Below are positions 19,698-27,931 of a stretch of DNA of 64,000 nt, piece by piece (the first letter of the stretch is position 1; every line of letters starts with the position of its first letter). The stretch is from Streptomyces sp. A0958. GTDB lineage: Bacteria; Actinomycetota; Actinomycetes; Streptomycetales; Streptomycetaceae. The notes under the pieces were generated by a model. The model was given only the letters and a program-made list of their open reading frames with translations, did no database searches and was not told the DNA's origin. Position numbers and translations under genes: made by a program. The stretch covers positions 124,001-188,000 of the forward strand of contig NZ_SSBK01000004.1 in NCBI RefSeq assembly GCF_004795035.1, given 5' to 3'.

Positions 19698-20024
19698 ATG
19701 GACGCTCCGAACGATCTGAATGCCCTCGCCGCCGAGCACCTGGCCGCCGCCCGCACCTCCCCGCACGGCCGCAGCGCCCACCTCCTGCTCCACCAGGACC
19801 CGCTGCGCCAGACCGTGATCGCCCTGACCTCGGGGTCCGCGCTCGACGAGCACAACGCCCCGCCGGCCGCCTCGCTCCAGGTGCTGCGCGGCTCGGTCCG
19901 GCTCACCGCCGCGTCCGGGGACGTGGAACTGACACCCGGCCGCCTGCACCCGATCCCGCAGGAGCGGCACGGGCTGCTCGCCCTGGAGGACGCCGTCGTC
20001 CTCCTGACGGCCGTCAACCTCTGA
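19698..20024 (+). CDS. Small cupin-fold protein
   Basis: 108 residues. A short helical N-terminus is followed by one cupin barrel: LQVLRGSVRLTAASGD with the second half HPIPQERHGLLALEDAVVLLTAV. The first cupin motif lacks the usual two histidines (NAPPAASLQ), and only one His remains in the second, so metal binding and enzymatic activity are uncertain. Such proteins often protect against or sense small ligands. It stands between the glucosidase gene and a weak hairpin at 20039-20068. Confidence 0.7.
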   Translation: MDAPNDLNALAAEHLAAARTSPHGRSAHLLLHQDPLRQTVIALTSGSALDEHNAPPAASLQVLRGSVRLTAASGDVELTPGRLHPIPQERHGLLALEDAVVLLTAVNL

Positions 20025-20038
20025 GAACCGTCCGGCCC

Positions 20039-20068
20039 GTGGCCGCGCCCGTGACCGGGTGCGGCCAC
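20039..20068 (+). terminator. Hairpin terminator after the cupin gene
   Basis: A 13-bp stem with one G-U pair and a 4-base loop, 15 bp after the stop codon. Confidence 0.6.
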
Positions 20069-20108
20069 TCGCGGTGAAGCCTCCTTCCGAAGATCCCCCC
20101 GGCCCTTG

Positions 20109-20122
20109 TGGGAGCGCTCTCA
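20109..20122. promoter_or_regulatory. CebR-like operator
   Basis: TGGGAGCGCTCTCA matches 13 of 14 positions of the CebR box TGGGAGCGCTCCCA, the palindrome bound by the cellobiose-responsive LacI-family repressor CebR in Streptomyces (established knowledge). It lies 20 bp before the GTG start of the acetyltransferase gene, where bound repressor would block transcription. Confidence 0.6.
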
Positions 20123-20141
20123 GAATCGGCAGGATGAGCCC

Positions 20142-20768
20142 GTGACCCTGCTTCCCGGCCCACGGCCCTACCACCCCGACGACCGCGCGGCCCTCTCGGA
20201 CATCTGCATACGCACGGCCGCGGGCGGCAGCGACGCCCGGCACCTGTACCCCGACCGCGAACTGGTGCCGTCGATCTTCGCCACGCCCTACGCCCTCCTG
20301 GAACCCGACCTCACCTTCGTCCTCGACGACGGCACCGGCCGCGCGGTCGGATACATCCTCGGCACCGCCGACACACCGCGCTTCGCGCAGCAGTTCCGCG
20401 AGGTGTGGCTGCCCCAGGTCGAGGACCGCTACCCACGCCCCGACGGCCCGCCGCGGAGCCCCAGCGACGAGATGACCGCCCTCCTGTACAGCCCCGAGCG
20501 GATGGTCCTGCCCGAACTCGCCCGCCACCCCGCCCACCTGCACATCGACCTGCTGCCCGACTGGCAGCGCAAGGGGTACGGCAGGGACCTGATGCGCACC
20601 TTCCTCGCGGCCCTGAACGCCAAGGGGGTCGCGGGCGTCCACCTGTCCATGCTCACCGCCAACACCCCGGCCAGGGCCTTCTACGACCGGCTCGGCTTCA
20701 CCGAGATCGACGTTCCGGACCCGGGGCCCGTCACCTACCTGGTACGCGGTACGGCGGCGGATTTGTAG
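20142..20768 (+). CDS. GNAT-family N-acetyltransferase with CebR-like box
   Basis: 208 residues from a GTG at 20142. The N-terminal half resembles the acetyltransferase domains seen in GNAT proteins of the bacterial O-GlcNAcase-like group (YHPDDRAALSDICIRTA, YPDRELVPSIFATPYA). The C-terminal half has the acetyl-CoA motif HIDLLPDWQRKGYGRDLMR near 145 and NTPARAFYDRLGF near 180. The upstream palindrome suggests control by a cello-oligosaccharide-type repressor, which would tie it to sugar or amino-sugar metabolism. Substrate unknown. An upstream alternative start at 20106 would put the operator inside the coding region, so the GTG is preferred. Confidence 0.8.
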   Translation: MTLLPGPRPYHPDDRAALSDICIRTAAGGSDARHLYPDRELVPSIFATPYALLEPDLTFVLDDGTGRAVGYILGTADTPRFAQQFREVWLPQVEDRYPRPDGPPRSPSDEMTALLYSPERMVLPELARHPAHLHIDLLPDWQRKGYGRDLMRTFLAALNAKGVAGVHLSMLTANTPARAFYDRLGFTEIDVPDPGPVTYLVRGTAADL

Positions 20769-20867
20769 GACCTTTCGCCACACCGGAGGGTGCCGCCGGG
20801 ATTTGCTGGGCAGGTACTCGGTGACCGCCGCCGCCGGGCGGCGCGTTCCGGGTGGGAGGCGTGTGAC

Positions 20868-21740
20868 GTGAGGGAGCGGACCGTGTGGCAGTTCACCGAC
20901 GACCGCGGGCAGTTGTCGGCCCGCGAGGAGCGCCCGCAGCGGGTGCTCGCCTATATCCAGGCCGGCGCGACCCTGTGGGACCACGGGATACGGCCGGCCG
21001 GGCTGTTCGGCTCCGGCCACGACGACCCCGCAGCGCCGGACGCGGCGAAGACCGGCTCGCTGCCCCTGGACGAGATCGCGTACGCCGGTGCGGGCCCCAC
21101 CCTGGACGCGGACGCGTTACTGAGCGGCGCACCGGACCTCGTCGTCGCCGTCAGCTACGGCGGCGGCCAGGTCTACGGCCTCGACCCGGAGACCGCCAAG
21201 CACCTGGAGGGCCACGTCCCGGTCGTCGTCATCGACGTGGGCCAGGCGCGCACCCTCGCCGAGATCGGTGACAGGTTCGCCCAGCTGGCCCGCTCGCTCG
21301 GCGCCGAGGAGCCCGCGGCGGCGACCCGGGAGCTGGACGCCGCGAGGAACCGGCTGCGCGCGCTCACCACGGGCCCGGACCGGGCGGCGGTCCTCGCCCT
21401 GTCACCGGCCGGCCAGGATCAGGCGCACCTGGCCCGCCCCCGCATGTGGCCCGAGCTTCGGGTGCTGGGCGAACTGGGCGTCAACCTGCTGGAACCCGCC
21501 GACGGACCCGGGGCGAACTGGTCCACGACCGCCTACGCGCAGGCCGCCGCTCTGCGCCCCGCCGTGGTCCTCGCCGACATCCGGTCCAACGCCACACCGC
21601 TGGACGAGCTCCGGGACAACGTCGGCTGGGCGGCCGTCGCGGGCGAGGCCAGGGTGGTGCCGTGGAACCCGGAACCGGTGTGCAGCGCGCACGCCCACGC
21701 CCGGTTCCTGGAGCTCGTGGCCGACGCCCTGGACACCTGA
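20868..21740 (+). CDS. Periplasmic-binding-like protein of the iron-siderophore type, without signal peptide
   Basis: 290 residues with the two-lobed fold of Fe-siderophore/cobalamin binding proteins: PQRVLAYIQAGATLWDHGI, PDLVVAVSYGGG, IGDRFAQLARSLGA, RPAVVLADIRSN. No signal peptide, lipobox or membrane segment is seen, whether the GTG at 20868 (GGGAGG upstream) or the one at 20883 is used. No permease or ATPase gene is adjacent. It may therefore act in the cytoplasm, for example as a ligand-binding sensor, or its export signal has been lost. Same strand as the PfkB kinase 140 bp downstream. Confidence 0.7.
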   Translation: MRERTVWQFTDDRGQLSAREERPQRVLAYIQAGATLWDHGIRPAGLFGSGHDDPAAPDAAKTGSLPLDEIAYAGAGPTLDADALLSGAPDLVVAVSYGGGQVYGLDPETAKHLEGHVPVVVIDVGQARTLAEIGDRFAQLARSLGAEEPAAATRELDAARNRLRALTTGPDRAAVLALSPAGQDQAHLARPRMWPELRVLGELGVNLLEPADGPGANWSTTAYAQAAALRPAVVLADIRSNATPLDELRDNVGWAAVAGEARVVPWNPEPVCSAHAHARFLELVADALDT

Positions 21741-21880
21741 CGACACGGGGGCGACGCGGCGCGCGCCCGCCGGTGCGGCAGGACCGTGGAGCGTGCGAGG
21801 GTGCTCGGGTGTCCGGAACGCCGCGCGGCGCCCGGACGCCCCGATCAGCCCGCCACCGCACCCCGGGAGACCCCGCCCTC

Positions 21881-22813
21881 ATGCCCGAGCGAACCGACTT
21901 CCTGGTCATCGGTGAATGCGTCGCCGACATCGTCCGGCTTCCCGGCGCCCCCGACCGGGTCCACCCCGGGGGCAGCCCGGCCAACGTCGCCCACGGCCTG
22001 GCCAGGCTGGGACACGAGGCGACCCTGCTCACCCAGCTCGGCCCGGACGACAACGGGCGGCTGATCCGCGCCCACCTGGCCGACGGCGGCGTCGAGGTGC
22101 GTACGGACGGGGCCCCGGACCCCACCCCGTCCGCCGTCGTGACCCTGGACGGCGAGGGGCGGGCCACGTACGCCTTCGAGGTCACCTGGACGCTCGGCCC
22201 AGTCGCCCTGGACCGGCAGCCCCGGCACGTCCACACCGGGTCGATCGCGGCGGTGACCGAACCCGGGGCGGCCACGGTCCTGGCCGCCGTCGACTCGCTG
22301 CGCACGGCCGCCACCATCAGCTACGACCCCAACGTGCGGCCCGCCCTGATGGGGGACCACGCCGCCGCCGTGCACAGGGTCGAGCGCTGCGTGGCCCTCA
22401 GCGACGTGGTCAAGGCCAGCGACGAGGACCTGGACTGGCTGTACCCGGGCCAGGACCCGGTCGGGGCCGCCGAGCGGTGGCTCACCACCGGACCGGCCGT
22501 CGTCCTCGTCACCCGGGGCGGCGAGGGGGCCACGGCGGTCCTGCCCGACGGACGGGTGGAGGTCGGCGCGCTGCCCGCCGAGGTGGTCGACACGGTGGGG
22601 GCGGGCGACGCCTTCATGTCCGGCGCCCTGCACGCCCTGGCCGCCCTCGGGATGCTCGGCGCGGCCGGCCGGCGGCGGCTGCGCTCCCCGGCCCGGGACG
22701 CCGTGGGCGACGTCCTGCGTCACGCGGCGGCGTCGGCGGCCGTGACCGTGGCCAGGGCCGGCGCCAACCCGCCCGACGAGGCGGAACTCCGGGACGCGCT
22801 CGGCCGGGGCTGA
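21881..22813 (+). CDS. PfkB-family carbohydrate kinase (fructokinase-like)
   Basis: 310 residues. The N-terminal ribokinase signature (PGGSPANVAHGLARLG near 30) and the C-terminal catalytic signature (DTVGAGDAFMSGAL near 237, with the catalytic Asp in GAGD) are clear. It phosphorylates a sugar or nucleoside at a hydroxymethyl group using ATP; the closest general type is fructokinase or ribokinase. It precedes the ketosynthase gene by 127 bp on the same strand but is probably not part of the acyl cluster. The start is the ATG at 21881; upstream readings look non-coding. Confidence 0.9.
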   Translation: MPERTDFLVIGECVADIVRLPGAPDRVHPGGSPANVAHGLARLGHEATLLTQLGPDDNGRLIRAHLADGGVEVRTDGAPDPTPSAVVTLDGEGRATYAFEVTWTLGPVALDRQPRHVHTGSIAAVTEPGAATVLAAVDSLRTAATISYDPNVRPALMGDHAAAVHRVERCVALSDVVKASDEDLDWLYPGQDPVGAAERWLTTGPAVVLVTRGGEGATAVLPDGRVEVGALPAEVVDTVGAGDAFMSGALHALAALGMLGAAGRRRLRSPARDAVGDVLRHAAASAAVTVARAGANPPDEAELRDALGRG

Positions 22814-22940
22814 ACGGCCCGCCACCCGGCGCCCCCGCCATCCGGAAGGACACGTTCGGGCCACCTGCCCGCACCCTCGGGGGTGCCTGCGGCGTTTCCC
22901 CGTCAGTGGAGTCGGACGAGGGGCAGGGGAGGTCCGCGGC

Positions 22941-24185
22941 ATGACGCGGGACGAGAACACGACCGTGGTGACGGGCCTCGGCCTGGTGACGCCGGCGGGC
23001 GCCGACGAGCACACCTTCTGGGCCGGCCTGTGCGCGGGTGAGTCGGTGGCCCGGCGCTGCGGGGAACTGGCCGGGCTGCCCGCCGACTTCGCCTGCCGGG
23101 CCGACGGGACCGACCTGGACGAGGCCGTCGGCGGGCGGGCCGGGTGGCGGATGGCGCGGTTCGTGAAGATGGCCCTGGTCGCCGCGCGCCGGGCCGTCGC
23201 CGACGCCGGACTGCGTCCGGAGCGCTGGGACGGTGACCGGGTGGGCGTCGTGCTCGGGGTCGGCGTGGGCGGGGTCTCCGTCCTCGTGGACAACGTCCGC
23301 AGGCTCGACCACGGCGGGCCGCAGGCCGTCTCCCCGCTCCTCGCGCCGATGATGATGCCCAACGCGGCCGCCGGCGAGATCGCCATCGACCTGCGGGCGC
23401 ACGGCCCGAGCCTCGCCCCGTCCACGGCCTGCGCCTCGGGCGCCACCGCCCTCGCCACCGCACACGACCTCCTGGCCGCCGGCCGGTGCGACATCGTGGT
23501 CGCGGGCGGCGCCGAATCCGTACTGACCCCCCTGGTGGTGACGGCCTTCGCGCAGATGGGCGCGCTGTCCCTGCGCACCGGCGACCCGGCCGCCGCGTCC
23601 CGGCCCTTCGCCGCCGACCGCGACGGCTTCGTCCTGGGCGAGGGCGCCGCCGTACTCGTCCTGGAGCGGGCCGGGCACGCGGCGGCCCGGGGAGGCAGGG
23701 CCCGGGCCGTCCTCGCCGGGGCCGGAGCCGCCACGGACGCCCACCACCCCACCGCGCCCGACCCCGGCGGCCACGGCGCCCGGCGCGCCGTGGAAGAGGC
23801 CCTGGACAGTGCGGGCTGGGCGGCCCACGAGGTCGACCACATCAACGCCCACGGCACCTCGACCCCGCTGAACGACGCGATGGAGGCCGGGCTGATCGCC
23901 CGACTCTTCCCCCACCGCCCCTCCGTGACCGCCCCCAAGGGTGTCATCGGGCACACCCTCGCCGCCGGCGGCGCGATCGAGGCCGCCGCCACCGTACTGA
24001 CCCTGGAGCACGGCGTCGTGCCGCCCATCGCCAACCTGGACGCCCCGCCCGCCGAGTGGGACATCGACTGCGTGACCGAGCAGCCGCGACGCCAGCACGT
24101 CGAGCGGGCGGTCAGCCACTCCTTCGGCTTCGGCGGACACAATGTCGCGCTCGCCTTCGAACAGGTCCGGCACGCCGACAGGTGA
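22941..24185 (+). CDS. Beta-ketoacyl synthase (KAS II/FabF-like), first of a pair
   Basis: 414 residues of thiolase fold. The catalytic set of a working ketosynthase is complete: Cys164 in STACASG, His304 in NAHGTSTPLND, Lys333 and His338 in KGVIGH. It should condense an acyl primer with a malonyl unit on a carrier protein. The active Cys shows that it is not a chain-length factor. It begins a cluster with an acyl-CoA oxidase homologue, a small membrane protein, a dedicated ACP and a second ketosynthase. The stretch GATDAHHPT-like (AATDAHHPT) and the HSFGFGGHN C-terminus are shared with the second copy, suggesting an old duplication. Confidence 0.92.
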   Translation: MTRDENTTVVTGLGLVTPAGADEHTFWAGLCAGESVARRCGELAGLPADFACRADGTDLDEAVGGRAGWRMARFVKMALVAARRAVADAGLRPERWDGDRVGVVLGVGVGGVSVLVDNVRRLDHGGPQAVSPLLAPMMMPNAAAGEIAIDLRAHGPSLAPSTACASGATALATAHDLLAAGRCDIVVAGGAESVLTPLVVTAFAQMGALSLRTGDPAAASRPFAADRDGFVLGEGAAVLVLERAGHAAARGGRARAVLAGAGAATDAHHPTAPDPGGHGARRAVEEALDSAGWAAHEVDHINAHGTSTPLNDAMEAGLIARLFPHRPSVTAPKGVIGHTLAAGGAIEAAATVLTLEHGVVPPIANLDAPPAEWDIDCVTEQPRRQHVERAVSHSFGFGGHNVALAFEQVRHADR

Positions 24186-24236
24186 ACAACTGCGCGATCA
24201 CGGTGTCCTGACGGTGTGCCGGTCGTTCCCCCGTGT

Positions 24237-26138
24237 ATGACCACCACACTCGACAGCGCCGACGCCCCAGGGGCCGGCGCCGAACCCCTCGCCCGTCCGC
24301 TCACCTCCGTACTCCTCGGCCCGGACGCCCGCCGCGAGCACGGCTTCTGGCGCCGGCTCATCGCCACCGAACCGTTCCGCCTGCCCGCCGGCCCGGCGGC
24401 GGGCGGCACCCCCGAGGAACGCCTCGCACGCGCGTACGCCCGTCTGCACACGCTCAACGACGCCCTGGACAGCGCCGCCCGGCCGGCTTCCGACCCCCGG
24501 GCCCTGGCCGCGCTGCACGAATGGCTCGCGCCCGTCGACCCGGCGCTCGCCACCATCGCCGGAATCCACTACAATCTCTTCCTCGGCAGCCTCCTGGACC
24601 ACGACACCGGCCGCCCCCGCGACCTGTCGGACTACCTCCTGCTGCGGCGCACCGGGACCTTCCTGTGTACGGAGGTCGCCCACGGCAACGATGCCGCCGC
24701 CGTCGAGACGACCGCCGCCTACGACCCCGTACGCGACGGGTTCGTCGTGCACACCCCGCACTGCGGCGCCCAGAAGTTCATGCCCAACACCGGCCCGGCC
24801 GGCGGTCCCAAGTCCGGGCTCGTCGCCGCCCGCCTCATCGCCGGTGGCACCGACCACGGGGTCTTCCTCCTGCTGGTGCCGCTCACCGACGCCACCGGTC
24901 CGCTGCCCGGCGTCCGCGTCCGCAGGCTTCCGGCACGGATGGGCAGCCCCGTGGACCACTGCCTGACCTCCTTCGACCGGGTCTTCGTCGGGCGCGAGGC
25001 CCTGCTCACCGGCCCGCAGGGGCGGATCGACGACGACGGGGTGTTCCGCAGCGCCACCGAGGGCCGCAGACGCCGCTTCCTCGCCTCGATCGCACGGGTC
25101 GTCACGGGCCGCATCTGCATGAGCGCCAGCGCCGTCGGCTCCGCCCGCGCCACGCTGGCCGTCGCCGTGCGCTACGGCGGCCACCGGTACGTCTCCGCGG
25201 GCCGCCGCTCCCCGCGGCTGCCGGTGATCGCCCACCGCAGCCACCACGGCCCGCTCGCCGAGGCCATGGCCACCGTCTTCGCCATGAGCCTGCTGCACCG
25301 AAGGGTCCTGGACCGCTGGGAGAAGGCCGCGACGGGGCCCGCGGCCGAACGCGAGGCGGTCGAACGTCTGGTCGACATCGCCAAGGGGTGGATCACCTGG
25401 CGGGCCCGTGAAGTGATCGTCGAGAGCCGGGAGCGCTGCGGCGCCCAGGGGCTGCTGGAGAACAACGGGATGACCGCACTCGTCACCGGGGTGGAGGGCG
25501 CCATCACCGCCGAGGGCGACAACCTCGCCGTCCACGCCAGGGCCGCCGCCGCCATGGTCTTCGCCGCCACGGCCGGGCCCCCCGGCGAGCCGGCCGCGAA
25601 TCCGTCGACCGGCGACCTCACCGACCTCCGGTTCCTGGTCCGGCTCCTGGAGCGGGTGGAGGAGATCCGGTTCGCGCGCGCCGCGGCGCGGATGGCGCCG
25701 GTGGCGCACGGCGACCCGCTGGAGCGGTGGAACGCGGCGTCCGGGCCCGCGCTGCGCGGGGTCGAGGCGCACGCCTACCGGCAGGCGGCCGAGGCGTACG
25801 CGGACGCGGTCGACGCCCTGCCCGCCGGGGCGGAGCGCGACCGGCTGGACGAACTGGCCCGGCTGTTCGCCCTGGGCTGGGTCGCGCGCAACAGCGGGGA
25901 CCTGCTCGCGGCCGGCCACCTGAGCGCCGGCCAGGTCGATGGCCTCACCGAGTGCACCGAACAGCTCGTCGCCGCGGTGGCGCCCCGGCTGCCGGAACTC
26001 GCCGAGTCCTTCGCCTTCCCCGAGGAGGTGCTCGCCGACTGGCCGATCACGGGGGCCCGTTACGCCGACGCGTACGACGACCCGGACGCCCACTGGCACA
26101 CGGACGCCGCCCGGCGGGAAGCGGGGGAGGGGCGATGA
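24237..26138 (+). CDS. Acyl-CoA oxidase/dehydrogenase-family flavoprotein
   Basis: 633 residues, the length of acyl-CoA oxidases rather than of ~390-residue dehydrogenases. Signs of the family include the helical N-terminal domain, TEVAHGND with the following ETTAAYD segment near 145 (FAD/substrate region), LVPLTD, the RCGAQGLLENNG turn near 400 and VEGAITAEGDN near 420. In acyl-CoA oxidases the Glu of the last motif is the catalytic base. It would form an alpha,beta double bond in an acyl thioester. In this cluster the substrate may be acyl-ACP rather than acyl-CoA (inference). No clear ribosome-binding site precedes the ATG at 24237; a GTG at 24216 is an alternative. It overlaps the next small gene by 4 bp. 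Confidence 0.85.
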   Translation: MTTTLDSADAPGAGAEPLARPLTSVLLGPDARREHGFWRRLIATEPFRLPAGPAAGGTPEERLARAYARLHTLNDALDSAARPASDPRALAALHEWLAPVDPALATIAGIHYNLFLGSLLDHDTGRPRDLSDYLLLRRTGTFLCTEVAHGNDAAAVETTAAYDPVRDGFVVHTPHCGAQKFMPNTGPAGGPKSGLVAARLIAGGTDHGVFLLLVPLTDATGPLPGVRVRRLPARMGSPVDHCLTSFDRVFVGREALLTGPQGRIDDDGVFRSATEGRRRRFLASIARVVTGRICMSASAVGSARATLAVAVRYGGHRYVSAGRRSPRLPVIAHRSHHGPLAEAMATVFAMSLLHRRVLDRWEKAATGPAAEREAVERLVDIAKGWITWRAREVIVESRERCGAQGLLENNGMTALVTGVEGAITAEGDNLAVHARAAAAMVFAATAGPPGEPAANPSTGDLTDLRFLVRLLERVEEIRFARAAARMAPVAHGDPLERWNAASGPALRGVEAHAYRQAAEAYADAVDALPAGAERDRLDELARLFALGWVARNSGDLLAAGHLSAGQVDGLTECTEQLVAAVAPRLPELAESFAFPEEVLADWPITGARYADAYDDPDAHWHTDAARREAGEGR

Positions 26139-26290
26139 GGGGCGCACGGCCGAGCCGCGTGGCGGACGCCGTCCAGGCCCTCGCGGCAGGCGCCGTACTC
26201 CTCGCCTACTGGACCACCGTCGCCCTGTTCGCGCGCTGGTGCGGGGCGCCGCGAGGGGGCGGTGGCGAATCGGTTCGCCGCAAGGCGTAA
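26135..26290 (+). CDS. Small single-pass membrane protein, 51 residues
   Basis: The ATG overlaps the stop of the oxidase gene (ATGA), a classical translational coupling. The product starts MRGARPSRV and has one hydrophobic helix (about residues 13-34, ALAAGAVLLAYWTTVALFA) with a basic tail. It is too short for most gene finders. Its place between the oxidase and ACP genes suggests a membrane anchor or small partner of the pathway. No family is recognised. Real expression is likely but unproven. Confidence 0.55.
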   Translation: MRGARPSRVADAVQALAAGAVLLAYWTTVALFARWCGAPRGGGGESVRRKA

Positions 26291-26381
26291 CCGGAGCGGC
26301 GCCGCCCAGTTACTCCGGCGTCGGGCGGTGCGCGCCGCCGCCCGCACACCCCCACCGGATGGGCATGAGGAAAGGAAGACC

Positions 26382-26642
26382 ATGAGCACGATTCACCCCC
26401 GGATCACCGACGTACTCAGCCGTACCTTCAAGGTGCCCGTGGCCGAGATCCTCCCGGAATCCACCATGGACAGCCTGGACATGGACTCCCTCGCGGTCGC
26501 CGAGTTCGCCGTCGTCCTCAGGGAGACCACCGGGGTCGAGCTGGACACCGCCACCCTGCACCGGCAGACCACCCTCGCCGGTCTCACGGAGTTCCTCCAC
26601 GCGTCGGCCGACGGCGGGGCCCCGGTGAGCACCACCCGATGA
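26382..26642 (+). CDS. Acyl carrier protein
   Basis: 86 residues, acidic, predicted four-helix ACP. The phosphopantetheine site is Ser36 in DMDSLAVAEF, matching the DSL motif. GAAAGGAAG lies before the ATG. It is a cluster-specific carrier, distinct from the housekeeping FabC-type ACP expected elsewhere in the genome, and overlaps the second ketosynthase gene by 4 bp. An Sfp-type transferase encoded at 8092-8826 could load it. Confidence 0.92.
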   Translation: MSTIHPRITDVLSRTFKVPVAEILPESTMDSLDMDSLAVAEFAVVLRETTGVELDTATLHRQTTLAGLTEFLHASADGGAPVSTTR

Positions 26643-27862
26643 AGACACCGGCCATCGCCGTCACGGGGCTGGGCATGATCACCCCGGTCGGCAACGACAC
26701 CGAGTCCACCTGGGACGGCGTGTGCGCCGCGGTCAGCCCCGCCCGCACCGTCGCCGCCCTCGAAGGGTGCGAGATCGACTTCGCCTGCATGGTCGACGGC
26801 ATCGACCTGGACGCGGCGGTCGGCCGCCGTACGGCCTTCCGCATGGGCAGATACGTCAAGTTCGCCGTACTCGCCGCACGCGAGGCGGTCGCCGACGCGG
26901 GGCTCGACCCGGCCGGCTGGGACGGCAGCCGGGTCGCCGTCGTCGTCGGCACCAGCAGCGGGGGCTCCGCGCACCTCACCGACCAGGCGCTGGTGCTGGA
27001 ACGGCGGGGGCCGGACGCGACCTCGCCGGCCGGAGTCCTGCTGACCATCCCCAACATGCCCGCCGCCGAGATCGCCATCGAGATGCGGGCCACCGGCCCC
27101 AGCATGGCCCCCTGCACGGCCTGTTCGTCCGGCGTCACCGCGCTGTCCGTCGCCCGGGACCTGCTCGCCACCGGGCAGTGCGACCTGGCCATCGCCGGAG
27201 CCACCGAATCGACGGTCTTCCCGATCGCCATGACCGGATTCGCCAGGTCCGGGGCGGCCGCCCGCGCGGACGGCGACCTCTCCCGGCTCAGCCGGCCCTT
27301 CGCCGCCGACCGGGCCGGGCTCGTCATGGGCGAGGGCGCCGCCGTCATGGTGCTGGAACGCGCGGACGACGCCGAGGCCCGGGGCGCCGAACCCCGCGCC
27401 CTCATCGCCGGCACCGGCGCCACCACGGACGCCCACCACCCCACCAGTCCGCACCCCGACGGCCGGATCGCCCGGGCCGCCGTCGAGGCCGCGCTGCGCG
27501 ACGCGGGCTGGCGGGCCGAGGAGGTCGAGCACATCAACGCGCACGGCACCGCGACCCAGCGCAACGACGCCGCCGAAGCCGCGCTCATCAGCCGTATGTA
27601 CCCGCACCGGCCCCCCGTCACCGCACCCAAGGGCGTGCTGGGCCACTGCATGGGAGCGGCCGGGGCGATCGAGGCCGGGCTGACGATCCTCACGCTCCAG
27701 CGCGGGGTGATCCCGCCCGTCGCGAACCTGGACGCCCCCGCGCCCGGGTTCGACATCGACTGCGTCACCAAGCAGCCGCTGGTGCGCCCCGTCGGCCGGG
27801 CCGTCAGCCACTCCTTCGGCTTCGGCGGGCACAACGCCGTGGTGGCGCTCCGGCGCCCGTGA
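26639..27862 (+). CDS. Beta-ketoacyl synthase (KAS II/FabF-like), second of a pair
   Basis: 407 residues with a full catalytic set: Cys162 in CTACSSG, His302 in NAHGTATQRND and His336 in KGVLGHCMGAAG. An extra cysteine (C159) precedes the active one. It is translationally coupled to the ACP gene (ATGA). Its close similarity to the first ketosynthase and the presence of an active Cys in both argue for two condensing steps, or two chain-length ranges, rather than a KS/CLF heterodimer. A long hairpin ends the cluster at 27872-27907. Confidence 0.92.
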   Translation: MKTPAIAVTGLGMITPVGNDTESTWDGVCAAVSPARTVAALEGCEIDFACMVDGIDLDAAVGRRTAFRMGRYVKFAVLAAREAVADAGLDPAGWDGSRVAVVVGTSSGGSAHLTDQALVLERRGPDATSPAGVLLTIPNMPAAEIAIEMRATGPSMAPCTACSSGVTALSVARDLLATGQCDLAIAGATESTVFPIAMTGFARSGAAARADGDLSRLSRPFAADRAGLVMGEGAAVMVLERADDAEARGAEPRALIAGTGATTDAHHPTSPHPDGRIARAAVEAALRDAGWRAEEVEHINAHGTATQRNDAAEAALISRMYPHRPPVTAPKGVLGHCMGAAGAIEAGLTILTLQRGVIPPVANLDAPAPGFDIDCVTKQPLVRPVGRAVSHSFGFGGHNAVVALRRP

Positions 27863-27871
27863 CCGGCCCGC

Positions 27872-27907
27872 CGGCCGGTGGCGGACGGGGCCGTCCGCCA
27901 CCGGCCG
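27872..27907 (+). terminator. Hairpin terminator of the ketosynthase cluster
   Basis: A perfect 17-bp stem (27872-27888 with 27891-27907) around a GG centre, 10 bp after the stop codon. Confidence 0.75.
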
Positions 27908-27931
27908 TACCGGGGCTGAGCTGCGCCGACG

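Noticed and set aside
22814..22940. Possible terminator or promoter between the PfkB kinase and first ketosynthase genes
   Set aside because: Only a 6-bp hairpin near 22870 is seen; too weak to claim as a terminator.
26300..26380. Inverted repeat CCGGAG/CTCCGG and GTAAC/GTTAC before the ACP gene
   Set aside because: The stems are short and G+C-rich sequence gives many such pairs; no further support for a regulatory role.
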